NCBI GenBank assembly: GCA_030407315.1
Contig: JALQPE010000320.1
Coordinates: 62,001 to 126,000, forward strand
DNA: 64,000 nt
Source of the DNA: Asparagopsis taxiformis
Lineage: Eukaryota; Rhodophyta; Florideophyceae; Bonnemaisoniales; Bonnemaisoniaceae
Direction of reading: 5' to 3'
In this document: positions 1 to 9,900 of the stretch, piece by piece
Numbering within the stretch: position 1 is the first letter of the stretch
Layout of the letters: each line of letters opens with the position of its first letter
Notes under the pieces: model-generated
The model's input: only the letters and a program-made list of their open reading frames with translations
Database searches by the model: none
What the model was told of the DNA's origin: nothing
Position numbers and translations under genes: made by a program

Positions 1-472
1 TTTTGTTGCGTGGCGTCGGGTCGCGATGCCTCCGTCAAAACACCACCAAACGAATCGACCCGACTGCACTGACTGCAGTGCCAGCTGCGAGTGGCAAACT
101 ACTTACAGTAATATTGGATGCATTACAGTATGCAGATGATGGTATGATAAGATGGAATATGGCACGTGTCATAGGTAACATCGTGTCGCATTACAGCAGT
201 GCACGTCTACATTCGTCACTATTCCCCAACACAGCAGTGCATACTGCATCCACTAGTGCTGCATAACAAATCCGTTTCATCCTCTCCAACTCTCATACAA
301 AAAAACCACATCCATCTACAACGCACAGCTGATCGGCTGTCTTACCATCCAACAAGGACATCGCTCTTCACCACCGTCAGCCTCAACACCACTCGCCAAT
401 CTCGCAAATTTAAACCACCCTCAACCGCGTCCGTCACGTCCACCGATCTCTCACCGCCGTCACCTTCTCAAA
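1..472. other. gene-free left edge
   Basis: No supportable gene. A short open frame at 3-266 opens on TTG and shows no recognisable domain. The 3' half, from about 270, is rich in pyrimidine and CA and looks like promoter and 5' leader for the gene starting at 473. A CACGTG core lies near 163. Confidence 0.5.
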
Positions 473-976
473 ATGCCGTCCAAGAAAGGAACTTTCAAGG
501 TACTCGGTACCGCTCTCGACATTCTGCAAATCGCATTCGCCGTTCTCGTCACCGTGCTCGTCAGCTGGCGTCTCCTCAACGTCGACGTGGAAGGCACCGA
601 TGTCGACTCAAACTGCCTTCTGGACGGCTCGGTTGATTCGGGCGTACTTCCCGGCAGTCAATTCTGCATTTATGCCATTGCCGTCGGTATCATTTCGCTC
701 CTCGTCTCCGTTATATTCGGCTGTATTGCAAAGGTCTTTTCCTGTGTCACCCTCAATCTATGCAAGGCCAATAAAATCGTAGACGTCGTCGCCGACATCG
801 CGCTCGGTGCATGGTGGACCGTCGCTTTCGTACTGTTCGTTCGAAGAGGTACTGATGCTAACGAAATGGGTTTCGCTGAAACGCCCGCAAGAAACGGCGT
901 CATTGCAGCTGCTTTTGGCGCTATGGCTTCGTTTTATACCAGTGCCATTCTCACCGTCTGTGATGCCGTGTTGTAG
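473..976 (+). CDS. four-helix (MARVEL-like) membrane protein
   Basis: The frame opens on an ATG after a C/A-rich leader and encodes 167 residues in one exon. Four hydrophobic segments are visible, at about residues 10-33, 64-88, 103-123 and 141-165. The N-terminus is short and basic (MPSKK) and there is no cleavable signal peptide. The loop between segments 1 and 2 (about residues 36-62) is acidic with one cysteine, and another cysteine opens segment 2. This small tetraspan layout resembles MARVEL-type vesicle or plasma-membrane proteins, but no family motif was recognised, so the family name is only a topology guess. It is convergent with UFM1, with about 107 bases between the stops. Confidence 0.7.
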   Translation: MPSKKGTFKVLGTALDILQIAFAVLVTVLVSWRLLNVDVEGTDVDSNCLLDGSVDSGVLPGSQFCIYAIAVGIISLLVSVIFGCIAKVFSCVTLNLCKANKIVDVVADIALGAWWTVAFVLFVRRGTDANEMGFAETPARNGVIAAAFGAMASFYTSAILTVCDAVL

Positions 977-1083
977 GTTATTTCTGCTTGCTGTGCGCAA
1001 CCTCCAGCACTTTAGGCTTGCTTATTTATGTCTTTACGTTCTGTGATACTACGACAACGTAAAGAGTATTTTAAAAAAACGTT

Positions 1084-1553
1084 TCACATTCCGCCGACAC
1101 GGTCGCGTGGAATCAGGCGCAGTTCCGAGCCATGCTTCAAAAACACATTACCTATTTCACATCACTCCAGTACGCTAGTGGTTAGAGAACGTAAAGCAAC
1201 ACACAGAATCATATTCACTCTTTGCACACATTTGTGTACATACCTGCGCTCTGCTGAGGATTGATACCAACACCATCGTTGGTAATAATCGCACTCGTAG
1301 CTGACGGCACTCGAAACTCCTCAGCCGCAAACTTGAGAACAGCTGTGAATGGAGCTTTCTCAGGGACGTTTACGCTGTGCGTAACAAATTGCAAAAGCAA
1401 CACAGTCAACGGTTCAAGACAAAAAATGTGAGTACAAGGTTGCCTTTGCATACATATCTCGCTCAATTTGGCGTCGACAACTTACACCTTGAACGGAAGC
1501 TTGGGGTCCGAGGTCAACACAATTTTAAAAGTTACCTTTCCACTTTCGGCCAT
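1084..1553 (-). CDS. UFM1: ubiquitin-fold modifier 1 (UFM1), three exons
   Basis: UFM1 is a ubiquitin-like modifier conjugated to ER-associated targets, notably ribosomal protein uL24, through UBA5, UFC1 and UFL1. Three exons were assembled: 1486-1553, 1244-1374 and 1084-1151. The introns are 111 and 92 bases with GTAAGT and GTATGT donors and CAG/TAG acceptors, and the phases match. The 88-residue product follows UFM1 end to end, with the stretches [41 protein letters not shown] and [17 protein letters not shown]. The C-terminus is VGGM where the human protein has VGSC; a UFSP-type protease would be expected to expose the glycine after valine. The start is the first ATG, immediately before AESGKVTF. 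Confidence 0.95.
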
Positions 1554-2580
1554 GATGATACGTAGGGTTGGTGTCCCTCTCACTTTGTGTTCTAAACAAG
1601 GGGAAGCCGGTAAAACTTGATTGATGGTGTGTGTAAAAGCGTTGAGATGGTTATTTGGGGTTGAAAATGCCAACAAGGAATCATGACCTGCCGTACAGTC
1701 GTATCGAAATTCCACGAATCGAACTGTAGAGTCACGAAAATATATTTCAATTGTGACACACCCGCAAAATAAATTTTCTCCATGTCTTCCGACGCAGAAA
1801 AGGCCCCATCCGAGGCCCGGTGGACTTTGGCGGCCACAGTATGGCCCCAACTTCAAGTGTGACAGGATATGGCATACACGTGACGTCATCCGCCCCAGAC
1901 TTGATCTATTCTTTAAGCTTTCCTACATCTCTCCAGTTTTTCTTGCTCCAACATGACAATGTCATTATAGTCTATCATCGAGCTCCTTGTGCTCTAGAAG
2001 AGAAATGAATTAAACATGTTTATTCCTTGTTTCCTGGAACCATTCACATGCTAGATCGAAACCGCGAGGCACCATTAACTGAACATGCGATGTTTATCAT
2101 TCTATCACAGATTTTCTACAGGTCTTCCGTCTTGTGTACACATCTCGTTTACGTCTTGGCATCAAAAAATATCTGATGTGCATGGAACCGAACCAACTTG
2201 GGGACACACAAAAGATTCTATCAAGATTCTTTCTCCAAGATACACCTAAATATCTTTTTGGTCACCAGATTGAATCTTCGACCTTACATACACATCCGAA
2301 AGTTACGTCGTGTAAGTCTTTTCAAAATATGGTAAGATATGTAAACTATTTAAAACATTTTCAAAATGGCAGTCTTGATCAAGGGTAACCCTAATTGCAA
2401 CGCAAAAGGTCGTCGGCGAGCGATGGCACAAGTTATGATACTGCACAATTTTCCCAATTGACACACCGCCAATCCCCCCGCACTCTATCCCTCTACGCAT
2501 CAACCCATCGTCTGCCACATCAATCGCAGCGGCTCTCCGGCTGGGTATAGTATTCGTTTGCACAACAGAATCTTGCAATC
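1554..2580. promoter_or_regulatory. divergent spacer between UFM1 and RPS15
   Basis: About 1 kb separates two diverging starts. The clearest element is a fused CACGTG and TGACGTCA at 1877-1888, a G-box/CRE-type bZIP target. A 26-codon ATG frame begins near 1781 and has no recognisable domain. The last 150 bases before RPS15 are C-rich. No RNA gene was seen. Confidence 0.45.
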
Positions 2581-3192
2581 ATGTCAACTGTTCAGGGAAA
2601 GCGTCGTACGTTTAAGAAGTTTACCTTCCGCGGAGTGGATCTCGATGCTCTGCTCAACTTGAAGCCGGCCGAGCTTCTACCCCTTCTATCCTCGCGTGCA
2701 CGCAGAAAGTTCAACCGCGGTCTCACCCGCAAGCCGATGGCCCTCATCAAGAAGCTCAACAAGGCTAAGAGGGAAGCTCCGGAGCATGAGAAGCCAGAGG
2801 TTGTGAAGACCCATTTGCGAAATGTACGTTTGATTGCGTTTCTATCATGTGCCCGTGTTGTACATTAGTCATGCGAGCTCGTTATCTATCGATCTGCACC
2901 TGCGTGCGCATATAGAGGGCTCGATTCTCCATCCGTGCTTCTTGTCCCCCTGCATCGTTGCTAACCAGTAGGTGTGTTTTTCATTTTGAATTGGTTGTAG
3001 ATGATCATTGTTCCAGAGATGATCGGTTCAGTTATTGGTGTGTACAATGGAAAGACATTCAACTCTGTTGAAATTAAGCCCGAAATGATTGGTACATACC
3101 TCGCAGAGTACAGTTGCTCATACAAGTTTGTTCGTCACGGTCGACCGGGTATCGGTGCAACCCATTCATCTCGTTTCATTCCTCTCAAGTAA
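2581..3192 (+). CDS. RPS15: 40S ribosomal protein S15 (uS19), two exons
   Basis: This is a component of the small ribosomal subunit head, near the decoding centre. Exon 1 is 2581-2823 and exon 2 is 3001-3192, separated by a 177-base intron (GTACGT donor, TTGTAG acceptor, phase 0). The joined protein has 144 residues, the family's usual size. It contains the diagnostic stretches [19 protein letters not shown] near the N-terminus, KTHLRNMIIVPEM across the junction, IGVYNGKTF, and the C-terminal motif [17 protein letters not shown]. Starting at 2581 gives the expected short N-terminus. UFM1 lies divergently upstream, 1 kb away. Confidence 0.97.
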
Positions 3193-3468
3193 AACTGCTC
3201 GATGGCTTAGGGTTGGTCATTGTGAATGTTTTGGCATCAGGTGCACATTTGCTATTTTCCCTTTGTGTCTGCGGCGCTCCGATACGCTTCCACTACCAGT
3301 AGTATATCAGTTCACAGTGCTCCTGTACAAATGCTAGATATTAGTATCCCACCAACTCTTATGCGCAGCATTTATCTTTCAACATGTGCTCAATCTTTCA
3401 GCTCTGTTGGAAATCAAGCTGCGCCTTCCTAGATACACGCGTATTCATATGGGCATCACCTATCATAT

Positions 3469-4202
3469 CTACTGACTGAAGCCGGGTAGCATTAGGTCTT
3501 TGCTATTCAAGCTGGAGAAAGAGTTGTGCGAAGTGAGAGGAGTTTGAGGTGACGTAGCCTCTGTGGTGAAAAGCCGTCCCTTGGAGTAGACAAATGGGGA
3601 ATCACCATTCGTATGCGAGGGAGCGACGCTTTCTTCAGCGCTAGACTCCTCGTGTGCTTGCGCTGTGATATTTTCGCGCGTGCTACTATTAGACAGCTCT
3701 GAAGATGGTATTGGTCCTCCGTGAAGATACCATTCCGTTTGGTGACCATTCGGTACTACAGAAATGTAGACATCGTTCGATTGCTCAGCCGGACAAACCA
3801 TGAACAGTGGTGATGTGAACAAGAGTCTCCTCACTTTTCGGTGCCAATTTTTCTGCCTAATTAGTACCACAGGAACGCCCTCTGAATAACAGGACATTTC
3901 CAACCATTAAAGCACAATTTACAGATGGAACATGCGTGGTCAGTATGGCGAAGAGCATTTGCACGCGGAGATCTCAAGTGCACGTGGAATGTGAATACAA
4001 ACATACGGTGATTGTAGAACGATTCCTCCCTCAGCTGTAGTGTCTCGAAGATGCGTTTGAGCGAGGTGCTATCAAAGGCGCCGCAAGCTGAGATGACACC
4101 GTCTTTCACGCAGTCGCACATATTTTCAAAGACGCGCTTCATTGTCGACTGCACGCGGCGCAACATGAGGGTGCGCTCAGAGAAGAGCGCCGCAAAGTAC
4201 AT
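3469..4202 (-). CDS. hypothetical protein, two exons (202 aa)
   Basis: Two open frames join cleanly: exon 1 at 4007-4202, a 125-base intron (GTATGT donor, TTCAG acceptor, phase 1), and exon 2 at 3469-3881. The result is 202 residues. The first 110 residues are mixed helix and strand, with a hydrophobic stretch at the splice junction (GVPVVLI) followed by a basic run and LLFTSPLFMV. The last 90 residues are Ser/Thr/Glu-rich and probably disordered. No family was recognised. The start is uncertain: the ATG at 4202 sits two codons behind an acceptor-like GATTGCAG, so a further 5' exon may exist between here and the phosphatase gene upstream. Confidence 0.5.
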
Positions 4203-4323
4203 ACTCTGCAATCGAAACGAAGCGGATGATCGAAGCGAAGGTTGGGGACAAAATGTGAATTTTTACTTGAGCAAACCGAAACTATCAGTGTGATTGCCAC
4301 TAGAGCAGCATCCATACGGGCTG

Positions 4324-5244
4324 CTAAATTTGATGAACACGGGCCGGAAGATGTAGGGAGACACGCGTATGAGTAGGCGGGGAGGTAGTAGGCGACACGG
4401 GCTGGCGTTGCTGCGGGGGCGTGCGCGGTCGGAAAGGACGGGCGCCCTTGAAAGAAGGAAAGAGCATGCCAACAAAACTGCCTGAGCGCGAGCGAGTACG
4501 ACGAGGCTTCTCAGGGGGAGGCGGAGGGGGACGTCGAGAGTAGTCCTCTACAAAAGCCATTTGAGTGCCATTAATTGCTCCGCGTCGCATGGCACGAATG
4601 CAGCCCACCGCTTCAAACGGGCCCATACCCAACTGAACGAGAGCGATTGCGACGAGCAGTGGTGCGCGGCCGAGGCCTGCGACACAGTGCACAGCAATTG
4701 TTTCCTTGGGCTTGTCGGCACTGGAGCACGGGGAGAGGGAAGCGTCTGAATCGGAGCTGAGATCGGATCTATCGGTGGTAACGCTGATACGACGATGATG
4801 TGCGCCAATGTGAAAGACATGATCCAAAAGCTGGAGCCACTGGGCGATGACAGGTTCGGACGGTACCTCGCCGTCAGCAAAGGGGCACTCGTGCACGACA
4901 AAGCCGAGGTCATGCAGATGGTCTGAATTGTAGGTGGGCTCGCATGCGCGCACGACGTGCTTGACGTTGTACGAGGCGAGGAGGTTTGCAAAGCGATCGA
5001 GTGCGAGTGTGTCTGGATGGGGTGCGGCGCAGATGAGGAGACGAAGCGGGCCGTGTTGGATAAAGGTGGGACGATCGGGGAGCATTCCACGACGATAGAC
5101 CTCGGCTTTGCGGGTGTCTGCCTCCTGGAAGGCGAGTTCGAGCATGCGGAGCGGGCCGGAGATGACGCTGTGCGGCGAGGCGTCCACGGAGCGACGTCGA
5201 TGGTACATGGCGGAGGCGGTGACGTTGCGTGCGGCGAGAATCAT
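4324..5244 (-). CDS. PRL-type dual-specificity protein tyrosine phosphatase
   Basis: Residues 186-194 read HCVAGLGRA, the active-site loop typical of the PRL (PTP4A) family, with the catalytic cysteine at 187. The general-acid loop appears as CPFADG at about 120-125. The downstream motif RRGAINGTQMAFVEDY also follows PRL. The product has 306 residues against about 170 for animal PRLs. It carries an N-terminal extension, a Ser/Asp-rich insertion of about 34 residues (146-179) between the acid loop and the active site, and a Pro/Arg/Ser-rich tail from 238. The usual C-terminal CAAX prenylation box is absent; the protein ends RVHQI. The frame is open further upstream only through a GTG, so the ATG at 5244 is chosen. 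It probably acts on phosphotyrosine or phosphoinositide; its substrate cannot be read from the sequence. Confidence 0.85.
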   Translation of the reverse strand: MILAARNVTASAMYHRRRSVDASPHSVISGPLRMLELAFQEADTRKAEVYRRGMLPDRPTFIQHGPLRLLICAAPHPDTLALDRFANLLASYNVKHVVRACEPTYNSDHLHDLGFVVHECPFADGEVPSEPVIAQWLQLLDHVFHIGAHHRRISVTTDRSDLSSDSDASLSPCSSADKPKETIAVHCVAGLGRAPLLVAIALVQLGMGPFEAVGCIRAMRRGAINGTQMAFVEDYSRRPPPPPPEKPRRTRSRSGSFVGMLFPSFKGARPFRPRTPPQQRQPVSPTTSPPTHTRVSLHLPARVHQI

Positions 5245-6255
5245 TGGACAATTGGGCGGTTCTATCCAAAGGCGTCGGTGGCGGATACCCTTTGCAGGGA
5301 GTGCGGGAGAGTGGGAGCAGGAGTCATGCACGGATGCTGCGGGGCTGCAGCTGGGGGATGGATGCGGGGAGGATTGTGCGGGCAGACAGAGTGGTGGGCG
5401 GGTAGAATGGTCGGCTGGTAGGCAGTCGGGTTGCGCGCTGTGGTTTAGCTTTTATGGAAGTGGTGACATGCAATTGGAGGGGACGAAGGGTGTGGCGTCG
5501 GTGGACTGGTTTTGAGTCAGCGCTGACGGGCGGCGTGGCGCGTTGCAGTGCAGTGACAACGTCAGACACGCTGGTGAACGGGAGCAATGGCGGCGTTGGG
5601 GGGAGGGAGTATGACAGCCAGCACTGCATAGTTGGACGGCGTGATAGCTGATTTGATGGCGATTTTCGGGGCGAATAGTTTGAAATTTTGCGTGTGTACA
5701 ACACGTGTTACACAATGTATCGTCCGATGCATTCGCTGTACACGTGTATGATGTGTAGCATCGATGTCTGGTTGTTATCGTCCGTTGGTGTTGAGAAACT
5801 GTCGTTGTTTGAGCATTGTTGCTTCCATTACAGTCCGCATCATTGCCGTTCATCGCCAGTCCAAGTCGTGTGCGGTCCTTGCGTTTCTCCGCTCGCACCT
5901 CGATCGATTCGATTCGATTCATCTCCCTCCAGAACCGCCTCTAATTTGTCGTGCGTCACATAATCATCCCAATCGGCTCCAATCGGCCAAACCAATAACG
6001 ACCTCATCAATGTTCACCCGCTTTCCGATACCGACTGCACCCTGATTCTCCGCATCGCAAACATGGTCCCCGCTCGTCGAGCATGCCAATTTCTGCGCCA
6101 ATCCCATCCCATCGCCTTGCCCTCCGCTCCCTCCCTCCCACTTCACTACACCATCTGCTGCTGTGTGCTGGCAAGGTGGACACGTGTCCCGCATCACCAT
6201 ACATGCCACCTATCTACCGTCCGGTCGCATCCGACGCACACCCCAACGTCCAACC
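5245..6255. promoter_or_regulatory. divergent spacer with three CACGTG palindromes
   Basis: About 1 kb lies between the PRL phosphatase and the gene at 6256. It holds three perfect palindromes with a CACGTG core: AACACGTGTT at 5700-5709, TACACGTGTA at 5739-5748 and GGACACGTGTCC at 6178-6189. The first two are 39 bases apart centre to centre. These are bHLH or bZIP type targets. No gene is supported in the spacer. Confidence 0.5.
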
Positions 6256-6858
6256 ATGAAGCTAGCCAGCAGTCTGCGTCGAGTACGCGCGCGTTGGAGA
6301 CTGCATCGTATCGAATGGAATGCAATGCATCGACCGCTCCAGCCGCCCAAGGGTTACGAGCACTTCCATTCATTGGAGGCCGTCTTCCCCGGCATGCGCG
6401 GCAGGCATAAAAAGGTGCAGTCCTTTGCCCAATTTCGAACCATCCTCTATCACGCGTGGCGCCTCTATCGTCACAATTTTATTCCCGATCCCCACATTGC
6501 ACGCATGGAGAACAGGTTGACCGAATTGCAGCACAAGAAAATGCACGCCAAATGGCGCAAAATTTGGCACACAGGCGAGAAAGTCGTCAAAGATGGTGCC
6601 GATGCGATGCACGATGTGGCCGCTCAGGTTCGCGGTAATAAGCCACAAATTGAACAAATCGTACGCGATCGTGTCGGCGTGTTTCGTACCGCTATCCATC
6701 AATTTGCCGACGGCTATCAAGAGACCTCAACCGGTGAAATGGATGTCTGGGGCAATCAAAGTTACAATTCTCGTCTTGTCAAGCTCGACAATGCTCCCGT
6801 GATTTACGAATCAATCGTAATGGCGCCGTCATCATCCGTGGACGCGAAAAGCAGCTGA
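6256..6858 (+). CDS. hypothetical basic protein (200 aa)
   Basis: A single exon from the ATG at 6256 encodes 200 residues. The N-terminal 20 residues are Arg-rich with no acidic residue (MKLASSLRRVRARWRLHR), which would suit a mitochondrial presequence. The middle is helical and rich in His, Lys and Trp, with long amphipathic stretches from about residue 75 to 160. The C-terminus is Ser/Ala-rich. No family was recognised. The frame extends upstream through an earlier in-frame non-ATG codon, but that part is Pro/Arg-rich and looks untranslated. It is convergent with VPS13, with 91 bases between the stops, so the two may share 3' processing signals. Confidence 0.6.
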   Translation: MKLASSLRRVRARWRLHRIEWNAMHRPLQPPKGYEHFHSLEAVFPGMRGRHKKVQSFAQFRTILYHAWRLYRHNFIPDPHIARMENRLTELQHKKMHAKWRKIWHTGEKVVKDGADAMHDVAAQVRGNKPQIEQIVRDRVGVFRTAIHQFADGYQETSTGEMDVWGNQSYNSRLVKLDNAPVIYESIVMAPSSSVDAKSS

Positions 6859-6949
6859 ATTCGTATCTTATTAGCATTTATAAATTATATATAGTTTGTT
6901 CAGTTAGAAGCAATAAGTTAGAAAACTCAACACTGCAATCATTCCGTCT

Positions 6950-9900
6950 CTACAACTGTTTCCTCCCCTCGTCGCTCCCAACCAAAGCCGCATACGCCTT
7001 GGAAACATCCCCGCCATTCTCCCGCAGTGCAGCATGCGCTTCAGATGATGAGAACCCAAGCGAAGACAACTTGCCGATAAGCTCCGGATCATCAGGGTCA
7101 GGTTGTGCTACTTTCGGCGCATGTGGTGGAACCACCGTCATTGAAACAGGGAATGGACTCACTTTGCTCCTGCCGAATAACAACGGCTCTGCAGATATTT
7201 TCATAGAGCGTTTTGTATTTGCCACTTCCGCCGCGCCTGCCATTTGATCCTTGGCCTCCTTGAGCGTTACCACTGTCGTCACATGATCTCCTTTTTCTCC
7301 ACCGACTCGAGTTGCTGTATACCCTGCTGGTACTTGCATTGCATACGCATTGGATGCCAGCAGTGGATTGAAGAACCGAATTGCCAATACATTTCTGTTC
7401 TCCTTCCCGATTTTCATTTGAACATAACCAGACACATCAGTTACACGATTCCGTGTTCCATCCGCCTCAAATATCAAAATACACTTTGGCTCCGTGTACT
7501 CAGCAGGTTCTTGACACCATGCACCTGAATCAAGCGAGCAATCAAGTAGCGAGAGACGCTCTTCTGTAAGGTTGACAACAAACACTCGAACCGATCGCAC
7601 AGCTCCCGATACATGCCTAGGCCGCAACTTCATCGCTTTGGCCAATTCTTGCGACAGGTCGTTCTCCATAATATTGCTCTCCGTATTTTCGCCATCGTCA
7701 ATCCCTCTCCCAGGTAGTTTCATATTCGTGAATATGCCTCGTCGACCGTCCACTGAAGCATCTTGATGCAAGCTCTTCATCTCCATCATATATCCGTTCG
7801 CAGCTTCAGCCTCTACATTTGTCGACATATCTACCATTTCCACAGATTCGTCACGTGTGTGCTTCTCGACCAGCTCTTTAACGCGCATGACTTTCTTTCC
7901 AGCATTGCCAACCACGCCTCCCTGTAACCAAGTTGTTTCTTGAATTGTTTTCAAGTCCTGGATAGCCTTCCGCAGCGACAAATTCATTTCATCTCTCGAT
8001 GTCATAGAACCACAATGAATTTTCTTCCAGCTAGGTGCTACAACCGTTACTCCATCATGCCCAATTGGTCGCACCCCAATCATTAGATAGTCTTTCGCCT
8101 CAAGTGAAACTTGAGTATCGACCACGTCTATGAGAGGATATTCCCACAACACGTGCCCATCTAGCGATGTTATGATTAGCCGCTTGTTCGTGATTAATCC
8201 AGCTCTCATCTTTTCCGCTCGTTGTGGATTACCTTGCGCGTCAAGCAGGTACTTGGCTTGAAAATGTGATGACCTAGTGCTTCTTCGCATTAATGCCCAC
8301 AGGAACGCAATCACGTCCTCATCTGTCGCGCTAGAATGTACAGGAACAAGATGGGTCCAAGAGTGCAGTTGTTCAAGGATGTGATCATTTTCACTCCGAT
8401 TCACAACTTCCAAGATAGCTTGTCCCAGTGCACTTCTCAGGTTATATGAAGTCATTTGATCCGCGTTCGTTCCCCAGAATGCACGAGGAGGGCGAGCCGG
8501 TTCCGCAAGATCTCGGTTTCTCTCAGAAACCATCATACTGCGAAACCCTGCTGCCGGTTCCGCAATCAAATCAAGAGCACCGGTTAATGGTTTCAGCACA
8601 CCACCAATGAAACCTTTCCCAAGTCCTCTGATGAACCCAGATGGGCCGTCTTCTGTTGCCCCTTGGATCGGGTCTCTAATAAGCCCAGCTGCTCCTGAGG
8701 CAATGCCATGTCCAAAGCTTAGCGCACCTGTGAAGAGCCCTTGCGCAGGAGATGCCACAATTCGGGCACGTCCTCCTCGTATAGAATCGCGTTCGGCCAG
8801 ATAATCTCTATCTCCTACAGCTGTCTCGAGGCCCTGCGCCACTGCTCTTGGAATACCTCCAAGTGACCCGACAATACCACCAACTGTGTTGGTCAACAGT
8901 GATGACGAACCCCGTCCAATACTGGCAATGAAATCGGCAGATCCCTTGGCATTTGCTGGTTCCACGAAAAAATCACGGGTACCTATGGCGATTGAGTCGA
9001 ATAAGGCAGATGGATTGCCGATTAATGAGTTGGATGTAAGTAACGTCATTTTTTGGTTCGAACCTTGCGATACATAAAACTCGCCAATAAGGGAGCGGAA
9101 GTGGGCGGTTGTGTCAAAGACGTGTTCGAGCTGCAAAGCGTTGAATCGGAATTCGGCATTTTCGACATTACCGAGTACTGCGACGAGAGTACGAATTAGT
9201 GATCGGAAGCCTCCAACATTCTCTGCAGCTTTTGAAGTGCGAGATGATGTAAACGATATAGATAGTTTCAGGGGGCAAAGCTCTACGTTTTCAACGTAGA
9301 GCCGATTCAGTAATGCATTTCCTAATCCATCGTCCGACTTGCTCGTATCCAACGCCTTCGTTGGAACACCACTCGACCCTACCAATGGTAAGCCGAACTG
9401 GAGCGCGTCCTTTCCATCTAAGGCTTCTTCCTTTTCTCGATTTGTTCCACCTGCTGCGTCAATTAGGGAGACCACGAAGAGCCACACACGGAGCACGAAA
9501 TCTTCGTCTGCTGCAAGTTGCAATTGCTGTAAAGCTACAAATATCCCTCGAAACGATATGATGCCTTGTTTCATTGACGGAAACGGCCCATCGACTGTGA
9601 ATTGGAAAAACGGTTTCGGGTTTTGTCTCCTGTTGTCAGCTGACGAGGAAGCACCGTCAGTACGACGATTATTTGTGTTATTGTTCGATGGAGGTGGAGA
9701 CCACAGAACTACTGGCCATGTGCACTGCACTAGTTGATTATCCAGCTGCACGTCTTGCACTTCACATATGATCAGCTGTTGTCCATCAAATCGATCCAGG
9801 CGGAAATGGATACCTGTTACCGACAAATATGCAAGTTCTGCTGGTGTAGACTCAACAAAAGAAATTCCAAGGCCGTTCACGAAAAGTTCAACATCAAGGT

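Noticed and set aside
3..266. Open frame at the left edge (87 codons)
   Set aside because: It opens on TTG, has no domain or splice context, and its composition looks noncoding.
1781..1861. 26-codon ATG frame between UFM1 and RPS15
   Set aside because: Too short to support alone; it could be a first exon, but no partner exon was found.
4263..4475. Frame overlapping the 3' end of the PRL phosphatase
   Set aside because: It lies antisense or out of frame to a well-supported gene and has no domain.
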